From positions 13,115,383 through 13,179,382 of the forward strand of contig NC_084670.1 of the NCBI RefSeq assembly GCF_028389875.1: a DNA stretch of 64,000 bases, in the 5' to 3' direction. The notes under the pieces are model-generated. The model ran no database searches, was not told the origin of the DNA, and saw only the letters and a list, made by a program, of their open reading frames with translations. The position numbers and the translations under genes were made by a program. Source of the DNA: Rhea pennata. Its lineage: Eukaryota; Chordata; Aves; Rheiformes; Rheidae. The first letter of the stretch is position 1. Every line of letters begins with the position of its first letter. Below, piece after piece: positions 12,216 to 23,700 of the stretch.

Positions 12216-14929
12216 CAGTGTGACACTGCTGTCTGTCTCTCAAGTCATAAGGAGTTTCCATTCCCTTTGAGTAAGGCTGTAGAACATCTCCAGTCTAAAA
12301 TATACAAGAAATGTTGGCAGCTGAATGCTGGAGCTACGAGCTTATGCATACAGAGCTGTTATAAAGTGAGTCAGCAGGGTATGAACAAAGCAGTAGACGT
12401 CTTGTGCATTGTAAGCCCATTATGACTATTCCCCAGAAAGCCAAGTACTGAAAGACTATTACAAGACCCACAGCAAGAAGAGCATTTCAGGAATAGCACA
12501 GAGCTTTTATATTCTGATGCTGCTGCAAATCTCAGCTGGATCTGATTTCACTTCTGTAATTCTCTGCTTCTGTGTTCCTATAAAGTTTCTTAGCTACTTT
12601 AGGATTAATCCCCCTCTTCAGAGAGGTATTTTCTACTCTGGGCTGTTCCACCCCTGAATTAGCCAGGCTGTAAAAATCTGGCCCATTTCTCTTTGGTACT
12701 GGACATTATAAAGCTGTTCCTGTTCTACATTCTGCCGTTGAGCTGTAACATATAATGAAAGATTTCTCTGAGAATAAAGGGTGCAGATGTATAGCCACAA
12801 AGCATGTCAGTATGTACAGCACTGTCCTAAAGACAACCAGCTCCCCTCTTGCTGCTTTTGCCTGGACTTTCCTTTTGACTTGTGGTGAAAGCCAGCACTG
12901 TATTTTACTCAACAGCATCTGTCAGCAGTTTTAAGGGTGAGGAAATCTCCACTCAGCAGATACAGCCTGCAGCTGCTCCTGCACTGCTCATCTCTGAGCT
13001 AATCAGATCGAGCTTATTTGTGGAGACAGTGGACTGTTCTCCCAAATCTAAACTTTCCACAAAACTGTGACTCAGGCAGTAGCTCTCAGCCCATTTTGAT
13101 TTGTAGAACCCAGAAATTGCCTAGTGGAGGCATGGACCTTGTAGTGAATTTAAACCTGTTCACCAGGAGATGCTTTGCTAGGTTACGTTTTGTGGCCCCT
13201 AAGAAGTAATCTTTGTTTTATTGAGGTTTTGCAGCTTGTGACTTGAAAAGCAGTGAGCCAAGAAATAGAAAGTTCATCTGGAATTACAAACAGCTCATAG
13301 GTAAGCAAAACATCTCCCCCACAAAGAGCCCAGCTACGTGTCCATGATAGCAACAGCCCAGCCAGGCTGATGTGACTGCTTTTTGCTCCTGACACACACA
13401 GGCTGGTCCCAGGCAGTGGGAGAGAGGAGCTGGGGGTTCGCAGCGCTGCTCAGGCACTTTCACCCGGGGTTTGGAGTGAGTTTTCCCCGGACGTGGCCCC
13501 AGCAGCTCCGGTGTGCTACGGATCTGCGGCAGGCAGGAGCGCAGCTCGCGGGGGCTGCCCGTCACTGCCGCTAACCTGGCTCTTCCGAAAACGCCTCCAG
13601 CAGGGCAGGCTGGACCTTTCACACACTTGGACGGGAGGAAGGGAAAGACAGACAGGGTTTTTTCCGTAGATTATAGTCAGAGTGGCCTGCTAGGCTCAGC
13701 CAGAGTAAATTCCGGTATGACACAGGCGGTGGGACTGCCCTGCGCTGATTCTGGTGTGTGTTAGAGCACTGCTGCTGGGAAAACAGCTGATCTGGAATGG
13801 GTATGTTTCTGCCACAGCGGCTGGTCGGCTGTTCCAGAGGTCAATTATCCATACTGTAAAATGCCTGCACCTTATATTGAGGTTGTATTTTCTTAATTCC
13901 CTTTAAGTGCCTGGCTCTTCTCAGCCAAGGAGGGGTCCTGGAGCGGTTGGTCCCACGGAGAGGAATTTGTATATTATTACGATCCAGTTGTTTTCATTCC
14001 TTATGACAGACTGAACTGATGGAGGTTCCAGAGCCGTTTGCTTTAAGGCGTTTTCTGTTTTCCGGTCTTTGGCTCTCACCCAAACCTCCTCATGTATCAG
14101 TGCCCTTCGGGAGCCGTGGACACTGGGCACGGACGCAGTATTCTGACTGCGGGAGCAGGAATGCCAAATGCAGAGTTACTTCAGCCTCTCATCCTGTCGC
14201 TGCCAGTGCATGACAGTGCGTAAACAGGGGACACGAACAGGCCTTTTACCCACAAACTCACGTTGGAAATTCATGGTCTGCTGATTGTCACTGTGGCCAG
14301 CAAGTCCAACAGGGATTCACCGCTCCCGCTGCGCTGTGTCAGAATAAAAGCACGGCCACACTGCAGGCACTGGGAGCACTCCCTGCACACGCACAGCACC
14401 CCGCCATGGCCGATGCTCACAGGGTCCTCCCTGACTGCGTCCAGTCTCTTTTTGAACCTCTCTCTTCTTGGTGATACATTTTTGGCAGTGAGGAGGCTCT
14501 GGGTCCCCTGCTCAGCCTGGCTCTCTGGGCCTCAGGTGGGTTGCGGGAGCGTGACTGAGAGCACAGGCACTGATTTACCCAGCCGGGCTGAGTCTCCCTC
14601 TCCTTGGGCACCATTCAGGCTTCGGTGCAGACAACGGATGCGTCTCACCATGCAGCCCCACTGCCTGGATGCTCCCAAATCTCCAGACAGCAGACTTGGT
14701 GTCTCTGCTCCTGGCCATGGCCCGGTTCCCGGGACTGCATGCTTTACCTGTCACTCCTTCGTTTCCTTCCAGGGGTTTATGCTATTTAGCATTCCTGCTA
14801 GAAACACATCGCAAGTGCCAGTTCCCCAGGGAGCATCTCTTCGCACAGCTGGCCAGGTCGCAGGCGTCCTTGTGTCTTGACCACACATGCTGCAATACGA
14901 GTCAGACGTCCTTCAGATGTTTAAGAATA
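12216..14929. other. Intergenic sequence between MED8 and ELOVL1, left part
   Basis: No exon with flanking splice sites and homology was found on either strand. GC content rises from about 13.3 kb. The longest open frame (14263-14880, 205 codons) has no recognisable domain and a composition typical of chance frames. I assign no function. Confidence 0.6.
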
Positions 14930-14934
14930 TAGAG

Positions 14935-15330
14935 CGGCACAAAAATGATCGTGTTAGTTTGACAAGTTTATTGTTTGTAAGCTCTGATGACTGTCATTTA
15001 TATTTCTCTGCTTTAAGTCGTTATCAATAGGATCACATATTTTTCAGTCATTATTTTGCATGGAATGACTATCTGACACACCTGTTTACAAGAGCATCCT
15101 GTTTACTCTTTACAAATGCTGGCACAATATTAGCTTTCTTCCTGTCCTCTGGAGCTTCTCCAGTCTTCCTTGCCATATTAGATATTAGCATTAACAGTTC
15201 AAATTAAAAAAAAAAACTTAAGAGATGAAACATAGCTGGACCTGCTGAAATTTTTAACGTTTGCCTTTTGCATCTGTTGCTTAATATCTTCCTGAGTTAC
15301 CATTTCAGTGAAAAGTGCTTCACCCTCGTG
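14935..15330 (-). repeat. Old CR1 LINE fragment, antisense
   Basis: Read on the minus strand, the segment resembles the reverse-transcriptase region of an ancient CR1: 'aggacaggaagaaagctaat' and 'gtgccagcatttgtaaaga', followed further on by 'tgacaagtttattg'-type sequence on the plus strand. It is heavily diverged and interrupted by an A/T run. Family assignment is from memory; boundaries are approximate. Confidence 0.5.
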
Positions 15331-16306
15331 ACATGAGTACTTCATCAGGCCTCCTCCCAAGTGCAGGAGAGTGATTTATTGCCTTTCCTTCCTGCACTGC
15401 AGCCACCAGTCCCCCCAGCCCCACCTCGGACTGGACTTTAAGCTGTGCTGGCTAATTTGCTGCAGCCTGCTCTGACGCTGCTCTGCTCTGTCTCTCCTCT
15501 AGAAGTTGTGAAGTTAGGCGTATTGCCAACATTTCAGCGTATCTCTCTGTCATCCATAAGCAGCACAGCCAACATCTGCCAGTTTGTTTTCTTGTCATGT
15601 CCCAAGTGAGAAGTGCACCCAGGTGTCTTGTTTGGAAAAAAAAATCTCACACACAAGCACACACAAGTTTTTGTCTGTTTTCTAACCTACACGTTTTTTA
15701 AGCGGGTCATGACGTCTTTGCGTGACCTGGGTAAGGCTTGCGGGGGGAGCCTGGGAGACCGTGCAGGCGGAGCGAGCGAGATGCAGCCAAAAAGACCAGC
15801 GGGCAGCTGAGAGGAGGGGACGTTGGAAGCTCTTCATTCGCAGCAGGGAGCCAAGGCAGGGAGGCAGGGACTCACCTTGGGCTCGCTGGTTGGGCTGGAA
15901 CATTTTTTGGTGTCACAGTCTAACCTTTCTGACAGAAATGTCTGGGGCCAAAGGAAACGCGTTCTGCTGATGGGGCTGAGGGAGCCTGACCCCCTTTTCT
16001 ATGCTAAGAGGGAACACAGCTGTGCACGCGCTGCCAAAACGTGAAAAGCCAGGCTCAGCATCTGCGTCGCTCCCAGCGCAGCCTCACCTGCGCTTCCAAC
16101 AGGGAAGGCCAAACCCAGGGAAACGTGGGCAGAGTGAGCCTCCGAACTGGAAACTGAAACACCCCAAAACAGCTCAGAAGTCAAAGGCCCAAAATGAGAA
16201 AAAATGGCATCGTAGGGGAAGCAGGAATCCCTGGGTTTCCTAGGAGGAAGACACTCCCATGGGAGCACTTTTCTCTTCTTTTTTGTTGTTGCTGTTGGTT
16301 TTGGGG

Positions 16307-16309
<3 letters not shown>
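15331..16309. other. Intergenic sequence, no gene seen
   Basis: Moderately GC-rich unique sequence with scattered short chance open frames on both strands. There is no homology, no clear repeat and no promoter that I can support. Confidence 0.5.

Positions 16310-16351
<42 letters not shown>
16310..16351 (+). repeat. Homopolymer T run (42 nt)
   Basis: Forty-two uninterrupted T residues, flanked by GGGGGAG on the left and AATGCTGGG on the right. Read on the minus strand this is a long A tail, but the sequence upstream of that tail (plus coordinates above 16351) does not resemble a gene or element I know, so a retrocopy is not demonstrated. Its length is likely to vary between individuals. Confidence 0.9.
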
Positions 16352-16354
<3 letters not shown>

Positions 16355-19300
16355 GCTGGGAGTGTTTTGTGAAGAAAGGAGATCACTGCATGTATTTTTC
16401 CAACTGAGACACATATTTTCCAAAGTCAGGAGATCAAGAACTGTGGTTTCTGCAGCAAACATCTTGCCAATGCTACTCAGATACTGTCCCTGATTTATCC
16501 ACCTATCTTAAGGCTTCTTCCTTTGCTATCTTGGTGTTGGAGCATCAAATTAGCAGTGGTGCTAACGCCCTATTGTGCCTTGTGGCATGAGAGCTCCATT
16601 TCCTCTAAATAAAGACTGTGCTCCAGGGCAGTTTTGCATGTTTTTCTTTCATTGAGGGCTTGCTGGCTGTGTTTTGGGCCAAAGAGTTATCGTCGCTCCC
16701 TGTGAGCCTTGTCCCCTTTCTGGAGTCAGGGTCTTGCCATGCGGGACATGAGCGAGCTCCCATGTCCTGCTCCGCTGGAGCAGAGGTGGGACCTTGGGCA
16801 CGGCGGAGCTAATGGCATCGGCTAGTACAGAGCCACTCGCTATCCTCCGGGCGAAACGCGCTCTGCTTAAGGAGATGGGGGTATTCAGGGAGCCTTGTGA
16901 TGCTCACCGTGAGCTCACTGTCATTTTTCGGAGAGGTGAAATCTTGCAGGAAGCAGAAAAGAGAAGGGAAATGCTGGGCAGGCCCAAGAGGAAGGTGCCG
17001 AGCCCGAGCTGCCGCCGTCACGGCGGTGCCTGAAGCCACCGCGGCGCTGGCAGCCTCCCCCTCCAGCGCACAGCCCCGAGAGGCAGGCAAAGCCCAGCCC
17101 CGGCCGGAGCTAAAGCACGGAGAAACAATCCCTCTTTGTGCCGCCTGCTCTCCCAGCACAACCCCCTGCCCGACAGTGTCCTTTCTGTGGCTGAGTCCTC
17201 GCGCAGTGAGCAGGAGCGGGCTCAGCCCCGCCGCCCCCCGGCCAGGGCTGCACGCAGGGGAGCCCCGGGCTGCACAGTCTTTGCAGGCGTCTCTGCGGCC
17301 ATTTCAGGTAAAGGTAGGGGCAAAGGCTTCCCAGGAAAGTCTCTGCGCAGCCTGGCGCGCTTAGGAGGTGTTTTTCTTCCAGGTTCCTTGGCTCCGTAGC
17401 AGTGCAGGGGGCTGCTGCACAGCAGGCGTTAGGAGGACAGCCCTGGGACGTGGTGGCAGAGCAGGCATGGCATGCCGGCATCAAGTCACCAAATCTGACC
17501 GTAACCCGAACTTGCCGCCAAGGGTGGAGAAGTTGCCAGGCTTCGCAAAGCTGTCCTCTCAGCCTGGGACAGGCTGCTGGAGTCCTTCCACTCCTGCGGG
17601 CGCCACATCACGAAGGCAAAATGAAATGGCTTCAAATGAAAAGGGCGACTCTGGAGACTGCCTAGGGCTTTCTCATCACCTGCGTTCTCTTCATTCAAGA
17701 GCATGTATGTGCCTGTGAGACACCCTTGGAAGCTCCTGCTAGGGAGGCAGCTATGGGGTCCCACCAGAGGCAGAGCTCACAGAGCCTCATCTCCTGCCAA
17801 GCTGTGTTGCATGTGGACAGGCGTGAATATTTGCACTGGCAATGAAAGACTCAGGTCATGCTTCATATGTTGAACTCCTCAAATCTCCTGACCCTTCCAA
17901 CTTCCCACCAGTCCTTTCCAGGACTGTGGCAACAGTCACTTTTGTCTGTGTATCACACAGAGAAGCCTTGCTCCAGGTGCAGGCACTGAAGAGCAAGCTT
18001 ACCGCCCTCGCTTCACCAGACCTTCAGTCTCCTCTGGCTCTTTGCTTCTGCCACGGCTCTGCTGCATTTTCCCCAGGCAGCTCAGGGCAGCACCATCCCC
18101 ACCACACCAGCACCAGGACTCCAGACATGGTGGTCCCCGGGCCGTGCACAATCCTGCTGCCTCCAGCAGCCGTGGCCGTGTCACACCAGCAGCTGAACTT
18201 GCGCAGGCAGGTCTTTGCTGTCAGCAGCTGTTTCCAGTTGTTATGCAGGAGGGATATGGCATGAACCTGCAGTGCCATGAGCAGATGCTGCAGCACACAG
18301 CCTGGTGCTTGCAGACTGCCAGGAAAATTACCATCAGAGGGAGACAAGCAGGTGTATGCTTTGGGAACCATCACTGTTGCACGAGGCTATCTGCATACAA
18401 CGGGAACAAACGAAGATGCTTTAGTAGGCCAGAGCAAGGGTGAGACCTGTCTGCAGAGGGCCCAGGGGAGCCTCACCCTGTTAGGCTCATGTTGCCAACC
18501 TGTGGAGTTCAGTGTTGGTGTTTGTGCTGGGGACAGTGTTGGCTTTTGTGTGGCAGATGCACAGTTCTCAGGAAACCACATAATCTTATGCATGCTACAT
18601 ACCCAGGCTGATAGGCAAAGTCCAGCAACCAAATACCCCAGGAAGAAACTCTACCATCAAAGCATCTGTGTCCTAGGCACACCCCTCATGGTGCCAGAAA
18701 GCTTTTGGGTGACACTTTTGCCTTCATTTTTATCTCACAGTCTGTCTTTTTCCAGGTGATATTTTAAAGTGAAACTGGTGCCTCAGGTTACCCCAAGGAC
18801 TTTGAGCAGGGTCATTTTATGCGTGCTGGCTACAAAAATGTTTTGAGTTGTTTCCTGATAGCTTTAGGGGCTTTTAGTGACCTCAGATTCCAGGCCTGAA
18901 AATATTTCCCCATCTTCCAACTGAAGGGGAAAAGAGTAACGTTGACAGTGATGGGGTAATTGGCCCGTGCTGCCAGGATGATGTAATGAGGGTAAATAAC
19001 AGGATGCAAGTTTGCACAGATGAGTCACTAATGTTGATATCAACCATGGAAGGAGGCAGCACATCCCATGTGTGCACTCCCCCATGGCCTATCTGCCCAT
19101 CTGGGTTTGTTGAAATCGTGAGCCAGCGTTACAGCATTTAATGGTCCTGCAGGCTCTGCAAAGTGAATGCTTCAGCCTTCAGTGGCCAGGGAAGCCTGTT
19201 CATGCCTCAGTACTACACAGTGGTGACACAGGAAATTTTTGTGGATGTTTTGAGCTGTCGGTATAACCAGCTTGTCGTTTTTAGTCTTGGAGTTACAGAG

Positions 19301-20607
19301 GTGTGCAGCAATGACATGCGGTTGATGGTGCTTTGGGGTCCAGCTCTGAGGGGAAAGGGTTCAAACGACATTGGAAACCCACTCTAAGTTCAGTGTTTTT
19401 ATTGGACCACACGCAAAATCCCTGGCTTTTCAGGACTGAAAAGAAAAAAAAGGTGGAGGAATCTGGATATCATCTTTTCAATTCCTATGTATAACTAGGT
19501 AGGTGAATTTGCTAATTATGTGTCTAAGATGCCACTGAAGAGATGCAGGACCAAGTGTTCATGGGTGCTAACTTTGCATTAATAATTGTCTTTCAGAATT
19601 TTCAAGTTGAATGATGTCAATGCTTTTGCTGCATGAGAACCTCATAATGTAAGTTCTGAGTATTTAATAAAATAAACCCTTAGCTATGAGCTCAGTGAAT
19701 GATAAGGAAATATAGACTTATTGTACAAATCAGACATAGTCTAAAAGATATTTTAGTTCCACCAAAATACAGCGTTTTGAGAATTTCTATTTCGGCAAAG
19801 AAAACTGAAGAGAAACTGTTCATGGAGCAGACTGGTTGATCGTAGCGCCTGAAGGGGCCGAACTTTCCTCCCCTGGCCTGCTGCGGATGCTTCGTGGTCA
19901 CCCTGCAGGTCTGACGGTGGCATAAAAGGTGCAACATGGAGTTGCAGGTGCAGATGCAGTAGAGTCTCACCGTGAAATTCTCCTTGCTAACCCCTAAGGT
20001 TGTAACTCTTCACCGAGCTTCATTCCTTCTCTACTGCTTCGTTCCTCTAGACCTTCCAATCCGATAGTGTGATAACCCTCTGCGTGGGTGATGGCCGCCA
20101 CGGCTGTCCCTTCAGCAAGTTTTGCTGGCACGTGCCAGCTCAGACCAGCAAGAGGAAAGGGAAGGGCATCCTGCCCCGCGAGGAGCACGGAGAGAGCCGA
20201 GACAGGAGGGCAGGGCGGAGGAGGGCACAGGGTCCCACCTGCCCGGCTGGCCTCCGCCTTCAGAGGAGGCAGATAAGCAATGGAGGAAGGAGCCTAAACT
20301 CCCACGAGCGGCATCCAAGGGTCTGAGACAGGCTGCGGGCAGCTCCGGCAGCCAGGGCGGTTTGCGGGGGAAGGCCAGTGGGAATCACCCGTTTTGAGGG
20401 GATTTACTCCACGAGGTGTGTCCTGCCGCCAGGCGTCACCGAGGCTGGAGCCCAGCCCGAGGCGCGGGGGAGCTGCCGAGGCCCCGGGGAGGCTGCCCGA
20501 CGTGAGCGGGGACCCACGGCCGGCGCCAGGCCCTCGGCCGCGCTGCGGGCGGCCGCGGGCCAGCAGCCGGGCCAGGACAGGCCTGGATGGTGCCCACAGG
20601 GCCCGGC
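16352..20607. other. Intergenic sequence, right of the T run
   Basis: No gene recognised. Open frames around 16.8-18.8 kb have Ala/Arg/Pro-rich chance composition and overlap each other in several frames. GC content rises again after 20.0 kb, and a 16-bp perfect palindrome with an E-box core lies at 20124-20139. Confidence 0.5.
20124..20139. promoter_or_regulatory. 16-bp perfect palindrome centred on a CACGTG E-box
   Basis: GCTGGCACGTGCCAGC reads the same on both strands and is centred on CACGTG, the core bound by bHLH factors such as MYC/MAX and USF. It lies about 3.4 kb upstream of the ELOVL1 promoter. Any function is inferred; only the palindrome is seen. Confidence 0.4.
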
Positions 20608-20912
20608 ACTGCCTGGGGGGGGGCGGGGCTTACCTGGGGTAGGCGGGGCACACACGGGGTGGGTGGGGCTGTGGGGAAGGGGCGGGGCTTGTGACTGGTA
20701 GGGGTGGGGTTGGCGAGAAGGAGGCGGGGTTTGGGGCAGGGAGGGGTGGAGCTATGGGGAAGGGGTGGAGTTTGCAGCAGGGAGGGGCAGGACACACGGG
20801 GTGGGTGGGGCTTGGGGAGGGGGCGGGGCTTGCAGTGGGAGCAGAGCACGTGGGTGGGTGGGGCTAGGGAAGGGGGTGGGGCCTGTGGTGGGGGCGGGGC
20901 TTGCTGCGGAGG
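20608..20912. repeat. GC-rich degenerate minisatellite of GGGGCGGGGCTT-like units
   Basis: About 300 bp consist almost entirely of variants of a GGGGCGGGG/GTGGGTGGGGCT unit. A 20-bp block beginning CACACGGGGTGGG recurs at about 20651 and 20793 (spacing 142), with a related copy near 20847. The array is G-rich on the plus strand, with many runs of three or more G that could form quadruplexes, and it contains many Sp1-like GGGGCGGGG sites. Confidence 0.8.
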
Positions 20913-21085
20913 CAGCGAGATGGAGACCACTGTGGAGGCCGGAGGCTGGCAGCGGCGGGGGGCACCCGGCCCGAGGGCGCCCAGCACGGCCCAGGTGGCC
21001 GCACTGACGCGAGGGCGCCTGGCGGGGGGCTGCGCTTTGCTGCGGTAGCCGGTCCTGGGCACCACGGCCGGCACTGGGCACTCAG

Positions 21086-21132
21086 CATATGAAGTAATGA
21101 GGTCCTCTTGAAGGACTTCATTACTTCATATG
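21086..21132. repeat. 47-bp inverted repeat (21-bp arms, 5-bp loop)
   Basis: The arm starting CATATGAAGTAATGAGG at 21086 is followed by a 5-base spacer (CTTGA) and by its reverse complement ending at 21132, with one mismatch in 21 pairs. It lies just downstream of the GC-rich minisatellite and would form a hairpin in RNA or a cruciform in DNA. I recognise no family. Confidence 0.75.
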
Positions 21133-21479
21133 AAGACACATGAAGTCCGGTAGACGAGGGAGCCCATCAAAGCAAGTGACCATGAGAAGAAAACATACCT
21201 AGTAGAGGAGAAATAATACGGAGAAATATATTTGGTGTATTAGAGCAGCGAGAGGGGAAACAGAAGATGAAGTTGAAAGGAAAAACTGAAGAGCAAATGG
21301 CCCGCAGGAATAATGGTGGAGACAGCAGATACAACAGGGAAACAGAGTCCAAGGCTGTGAGAGAGAAGAGGGTGAAACTGCATTCAGAGCAGAAGAAAAG
21401 GCAGCAACCTGGAAATTTGTGGCAGTTGCAGGGAGAGGCTTGGCTGTGTAATTTGGGGCTCACTGTCAGGGCAGCCTGT

Positions 21480-22770
21480 CAAGCCTGACAGCAAGGGTGG
21501 ATCCAGGGAAGAAGAAACACTTGGAGAAAGCTTACAGATGTAGGACATGAGGTTGAAAAGTATCTACTAGGGAGTGGGAAGGAATCCACTGCTGATCTTT
21601 CATTTCAGGACAAATGACATAGCAAGATGTTCACTGAAATGAATCAAGAATAGATAACATCAGATCAATGGTTCAAAAAAAAAGGAAGATAAGAAAGAAA
21701 AAGAAGTGATGCCTATATTTAAGAAGGCAGAAAAAGTGATCCAGACAGCTGCAGGCCTGTCAGTCTGCTGTTAATAGTGCTCAAATAAAGAGTAACTCAT
21801 CACATGAATGGGAAATAGAAAATGGATAAAATACAGTCTATTATGTCTGACAAACCTGTTAGCTTTCTGAGAAAAAGCTTTCTTCAGAAAAGGAAAACCA
21901 ACAGGCCAGAAGTGGTCTCCAGGGAAGCAACAGATCTGTTGGGAAACCTTATGAAGATGGTAGGGACAAAGATGAGTACAGGAATTCAATGTGATGAGGA
22001 GCTGCTTACGGTCAAGATGAAAGCAGAATCTGGTGAAAGAGAGCACAGTGGGAGGTACAGAAGGCTAGCAGGGAAGTTCTTCAGGGATGGTCTGATAAAT
22101 TTATTTCCTTAAGGACTAGCACAAGTATTTGGAGTATTCTGATGAAATCTGCTGGAATACAACATGTCTAGCTAGGCACAGACACTGCAGGAGAATGAAG
22201 GAACACTGTCCCACCAAAAAAATGGAATGAAAGTCATTAGGAATGCTGTTCTTCATTTTCACCTTGGGAACTTCTGAGCTGCAAGCACCTGAAGAAGAAG
22301 AGTTATGGGAACAGCTGGCCACAGAGTGCCACCGAGCTGCCACTGCAAGGCAGGAATGAAAAGGGCAAATGCAGCCCTTGGATGTATCCACATGGGGAAA
22401 TGTCAGCAGGCAAATGTCAGTGCCCCTATACGAAGCCTAGCAAAGCCTGGGAGCGCTTCTGGTCACCCATCTTCAGTAAAGTGAACTTGAACAGCAGCTT
22501 GACCAGAGGAATTCCCAAGGCAGTAGGTACAGGGATAGGTCGGCTAATAAGAAAATGCTGGAAAAACTTGTTTAGTTGTCCATGTAATGGCTAAGAAGGG
22601 AGAGGATTGCTGTCTACAAACACATTGGATCATAAATACCAAGGCAGAGGACCTATGTAAAATAAAAGACAATGTTGGCACGAGAACAAATGGATATTAA
22701 CTTGCCGTGAATCAATTTAAGCTGGAAATGAGAAGACGATTCCTAACAATTAGAACAGTGAATTCTGGAA
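21480..22770 (+). repeat. Old CR1 LINE fragment, sense
   Basis: A purine-rich stretch with patches that fit an ancient CR1 reverse-transcriptase open frame and 3' region, such as 'ctgcaggcctgtcagtctg' near 21751 and 'aatcaatttaagctggaaa' followed by 'attcctaacaattagaaca' near 22710-22760. It is strongly diverged, with no intact reading frame. Boundaries are approximate and the call is from memory of CR1 consensus. Confidence 0.5.
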
Positions 22771-23179
22771 CCATCCTCAGATGAGAGGAGTACGAGTCAA
22801 AGCCCAGCAAATATTTCAGATGAAGTGTGGTAAGTCTGAGCAGCCAACACAAGAAGAAGTGCTGCTTGAGACAACGAACAGGAAGTCTTCGTGCCTCTTG
22901 AGAGCCCTTCTGTTCCTGAACGCTTGTGGTAGCCGGTGTGGTCCCTCTGGGAAAAATGAGTGCATTCTGCCTATTGAGCTTGTTCCACAAAACTGTGGAA
23001 TTGGAAGAGCCCTCCTAAATCACCAGCTCAGGGCCTGCTGTGGACACCTGGTTCTTGCTAAGGCGTACGGAGCAGCATCCATAACTGGACAGGAGACCAG
23101 GAACGGGCTGGTGAACGATGACCAGGGTGCTGCGTCGCCCGCAAACACGGGGACAGCAGCGCAGCGGCTCGCACCACAC

Positions 23180-23700
23180 AGGCAGGCCGCGCGCTGGGCT
23201 GGTCGCCATTGCCCAGGCCTCCTAGCAAGGTGCCCGGGGGCCCGGCCGCCTCCCTCGCCTGGTGGCTCTGCAGCCCGGTGGGGGCAGTGCCCCCGCCCAC
23301 CGCCGCACGGCTCGCTGCTGCCCCCCGCGCTGGGGCAGACGCGCACCCCGCTGAGGCGCCCCCAAAACTCAGCGCAGCCCCCCCAAAACCCCTCAGGCCC
23401 AGCCCCCCCCCCCGGCCCAGGGGCGGCCGCCGCGCCCCCCCTCCCCCCGCGCGGCGCTCCCGCCCGCGGTGGGCGGGGCCGAAGTGCGGCCGGGGCGGTG
23501 GCGCCCAGGGGGCGGAGCGAGCCGCCCCAGGCCAATCGCCGGCGGCGAGGGGGGCAGGGCGGCGCTATATAAGCGCGGGGCGGCCGTGGCGGCGGGCAGA
23601 GCGGGGTGCGGCCGGTGGTGAGTGAACGCGGGCGCCGCGCACACGCGGTGGGGCCTTCCCAGGGCGGCCGGGCCAGCCGGCCTGTCTGCCTGGTGGGGTG
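23180..23700 (+). promoter_or_regulatory. ELOVL1: CpG island at the ELOVL1 promoter
   Basis: CpG-dense, C-rich then G-rich sequence surrounds a CCAAT box, a TATA box and a splice donor on the plus strand. The nearest downstream plus-strand gene is ELOVL1, so this is its likely promoter. Long open frames on both strands here are composition artefacts. Confidence 0.75.
23532..23617 (+). promoter_or_regulatory. ELOVL1: ELOVL1 core promoter and first untranslated exon (inferred)
   Basis: A CCAAT box lies at 23532-23536 and TATATAAG at 23566-23573, which predicts transcription starting near 23595-23600. A good donor, GTGAGT at 23618-23623, follows about 20 bases later, so the first exon would be unusually short if that start is used. 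Assignment to ELOVL1 rests on strand and on the absence of another gene before 33.8 kb; no transcript is available to confirm it. Confidence 0.6.

Noticed and set aside
14263-14880. Open frame of 205 codons in the MED8-ELOVL1 gap
   Set aside because: No recognisable domain, no splice context or promoter, and overlapping open frames on other phases; it looks like chance.
16352-17500. Processed pseudogene ending in the T42 run
   Set aside because: No parent gene or coding remnant is recognisable on the minus strand next to the tail.
22781-23572. Open frame of 263 codons and its antisense partner of 262 codons at the ELOVL1 promoter
   Set aside because: Both strands are open at once because the sequence is a CpG island; the second half is poly-Pro/Ala.
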